Source: Candidatus Aminicenantes bacterium UBA6228
Lineage (GTDB): Bacteria > Acidobacteriota > Aminicenantia > Aminicenantales > Saccharicenantaceae
Assembly (NCBI GenBank): GCA_002441005.1
Contig: DJWO01000010.1
Span: 49,591-113,590, forward strand
DNA length: 64,000 nucleotides
Reading direction: 5' to 3'
This document shows, one piece after another, positions 62,887 through 64,000 of this stretch. Positions within the stretch are counted from its first letter, which is position 1. Each line of letters begins with the position of its first letter. The position numbers and the translations under genes were made by a program. The notes beneath the pieces were generated by a model. The model made no database searches. It had not been told where the DNA came from and saw only the letters and a list, made by a program, of their open reading frames with translations.

Positions 62887-63094
62887 GGGGTCGGGCCAGC
62901 CGATTTGCTTTATTATAAATAACTTAGGAAGAAGCAAGAGACATTTCGCTTTTTTATTCGCTTCCTGAAGGAGCAAAAAAGGCAAAATCACCTTTAATTA
63001 CCTGCTTCAAGACACATTCTGGCCATAAATAGTTTAATCAATAGGTTTGATTGATATGTTATTGATAATTAACAAAATGCGCTGGCCCGACCCC
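62887..63094. repeat. 208-bp segment with perfect 14-bp terminal inverted repeats (REP/MITE-like)
   Basis: GGGGTCGGGCCAGC (62887-62900) and its exact reverse complement GCTGGCCCGACCCC (63081-63094) face each other across an A+T-rich 180-bp interior with no gene. Each repeat is followed inward by a similar A/T tract (CGATTTGC and, on the other strand, GCATTTTG). No target duplication is obvious. The form resembles paired REP elements of RAYT-type transposases as I recall them; no transposase is in the window. Confidence 0.55.
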
Positions 63095-63155
63095 CTCGAA
63101 CTTGCCTCGCCGGGCAAAATGTGCTAAAGTCAAAAAAATTTTAAAGGACAGAACG

Positions 63156-64000
63156 ACGAAATACGGAGTCTTGGCCCTCAAAGATGGCACGGTTTTTGAG
63201 GGTAAAGGGTTTGGAGCTTGCGGCCGGACGTGGGGGGAAGTTGTTTTTAATACCGGCCTGGTTGGTTATGTGGAATCAATCACCGATCCATCCTACCACG
63301 GGCAAATCCTTGTCCAGACTTATCCCCTCATCGGTAACTACGGAGTTAATGCTGATTTCTTTGAATCAGCCAGACCCTGGATTCAAGGCTATGTCGTCTC
63401 TGACTATACTGATAAACCATCGCATCATACCTCCCGCCTGTCAATCGACCGCTGGTTAGAAGCCAGCCGGATTCCGGCGGTGGCCGGTCTGGATACCCGG
63501 GCCCTGGTTAAACGGCTGCGCCAGTACGGCGTTATTCCAGGCCTGCTGGTCGTCTCCAGCGAACCGTTGAAAATCTCGCCTCTGGTTCGGGAAGCCAGAC
63601 GGCTGTCTGATCCAAATGCCCGAAATCTGGTGGCCGAAGTTTCCAGTCCGGATATTCATATCTACCAGCCTGGCCGGAGAAAGAAAATCGTCCTTCTTGA
63701 TTGCGGGACAAAACTGGGAATTATCCGCCAGCTAACCGGGCGCGGACTAACAGTAATCAGAGTCCCAGAAGATACGCCGGCTGAAAAAATCCTGTCTTTT
63801 AAACCCAGTGGAGTGGTTATTTCTAATGGCCCTGGTAATCCAGAGTTATGCTCGGCCGTGGCCACAGTCTCGGTCCTGCTCCAGGAAAATATCCCTCTCC
63901 TTGGCATCTGCCTCGGTCATCAAATCCTGGCTTTAGCGGCTGGAGCCAGAACTTATAAACTTAAATTCGGCCACCGCTCTCAGAATCAGCCCTGTCTGGA
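63156..64000 (+). CDS. carA: Carbamoyl-phosphate synthase small (glutaminase) subunit, 3' truncated by window edge
   Basis: 281 codons visible. N domain: KYGVLALKDGTVFEGKGFG, GEVVFNTGLVGYVESITDPSYHGQI and VAGLDTRALVK. The glutamine amidotransferase domain follows with SNGPGNPE and the nucleophile Cys in LGICLGHQIL; the His/Glu of the triad lie beyond the window. It makes ammonia for carbamoyl phosphate in arginine and pyrimidine synthesis. No ATG or GTG exists in frame near the start; ACG at 63156, 7 bases after AAAGGA (63143-63148), sits exactly where ATG is expected, with TTG at 63171 as the alternative. Confidence 0.9.

Noticed and set aside
63184..63459. A 91-codon plus-strand frame at the carA start
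   Set aside because: The other frame gives clear CarA sequence over the same bases.

Overview
This is a chromosomal stretch from a Gram-negative-type bacterium with moderate G+C and densely packed genes. Several features point to the candidate phylum Aminicenantes (former OP8) or a close relative of Acidobacteria: two GWxTD-domain proteins, a TonB-dependent receptor with an N-terminal carboxypeptidase-regulatory domain, a membrane-anchored sulfatase-like protein carrying a long TPR tail, a FecR/DUF6600 aromatic-rich secreted protein and many secreted glycoside hydrolases. This assignment is inference from family content; no rRNA is present. I see no prophage, CRISPR array, intact insertion sequence or plasmid replication gene.

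Layout. Positions 1-12.4 kb: the 3' end of smc, a sodium/solute symporter, an HDAC-family deacetylase, a secreted FecR/DUF6600 protein behind a sigma-54-like promoter, then penicillin-binding protein 1A and thymidylate kinase on the minus strand, and htrA-dapF on the plus strand. 12.4-17 kb: a minus-strand stress/regulation operon (flippase-like membrane protein, nrdR, hsp20, lon) and tRNA-Gln with its own promoter and terminator. 17-24 kb: THEP1-type NTPase, galactokinase, a GH113-like glycosidase, a small GWxTD lipoprotein, tRNA-Glu, L-fucose isomerase and a stand-alone ATP-pyrophosphatase subunit of GMP synthase with a strongly structured RNA element upstream. 24-27 kb: two tandem phosphohexomutase genes, the first of which has lost its catalytic serine and most of its metal loop.

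27-51 kb is a polysaccharide-degradation region. GH2 exo-beta-glucosaminidase, GH18 chitinase, GH42 beta-galactosidase and GH116 beta-glucosidase all carry export signals. They sit with a secreted ChbG-type deacetylase, an MFS sugar transporter, a ROK kinase, a SIS-domain protein and NagA, which together look like a route for chitin or chito-oligosaccharides and related beta-glycosides: cleave outside, import, phosphorylate, deacetylate. Embedded in it is an outer-membrane module made of the TonB receptor, a TPR protein with a carboxypeptidase-like domain, the TPR-sulfatase and a GWxTD-TPR protein. A short leader ORF with a very strong ribosome binding site precedes the TonB receptor.

51-64 kb: an APC amino-acid permease, a SYLF lipid-binding protein, nifU-nifS for Fe-S cluster assembly, a DUF4097 surface protein with repeated TNG turns, a secreted class C beta-lactamase-like hydrolase, a fructose-type PTS (EIIC, EIIB and a fused HPr-EI-EIIA protein), a 208-bp segment bounded by perfect 14-bp inverted repeats, and the 5' part of carA, which has no normal start codon.

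The observations I consider most worth following are the tandem phosphomutase pair with one apparent pseudoenzyme, the structured RNA before guaA, the TonB-receptor leader ORF/hairpin, the sigma-54-like promoter, and the inverted-repeat element between the PTS operon and carA.
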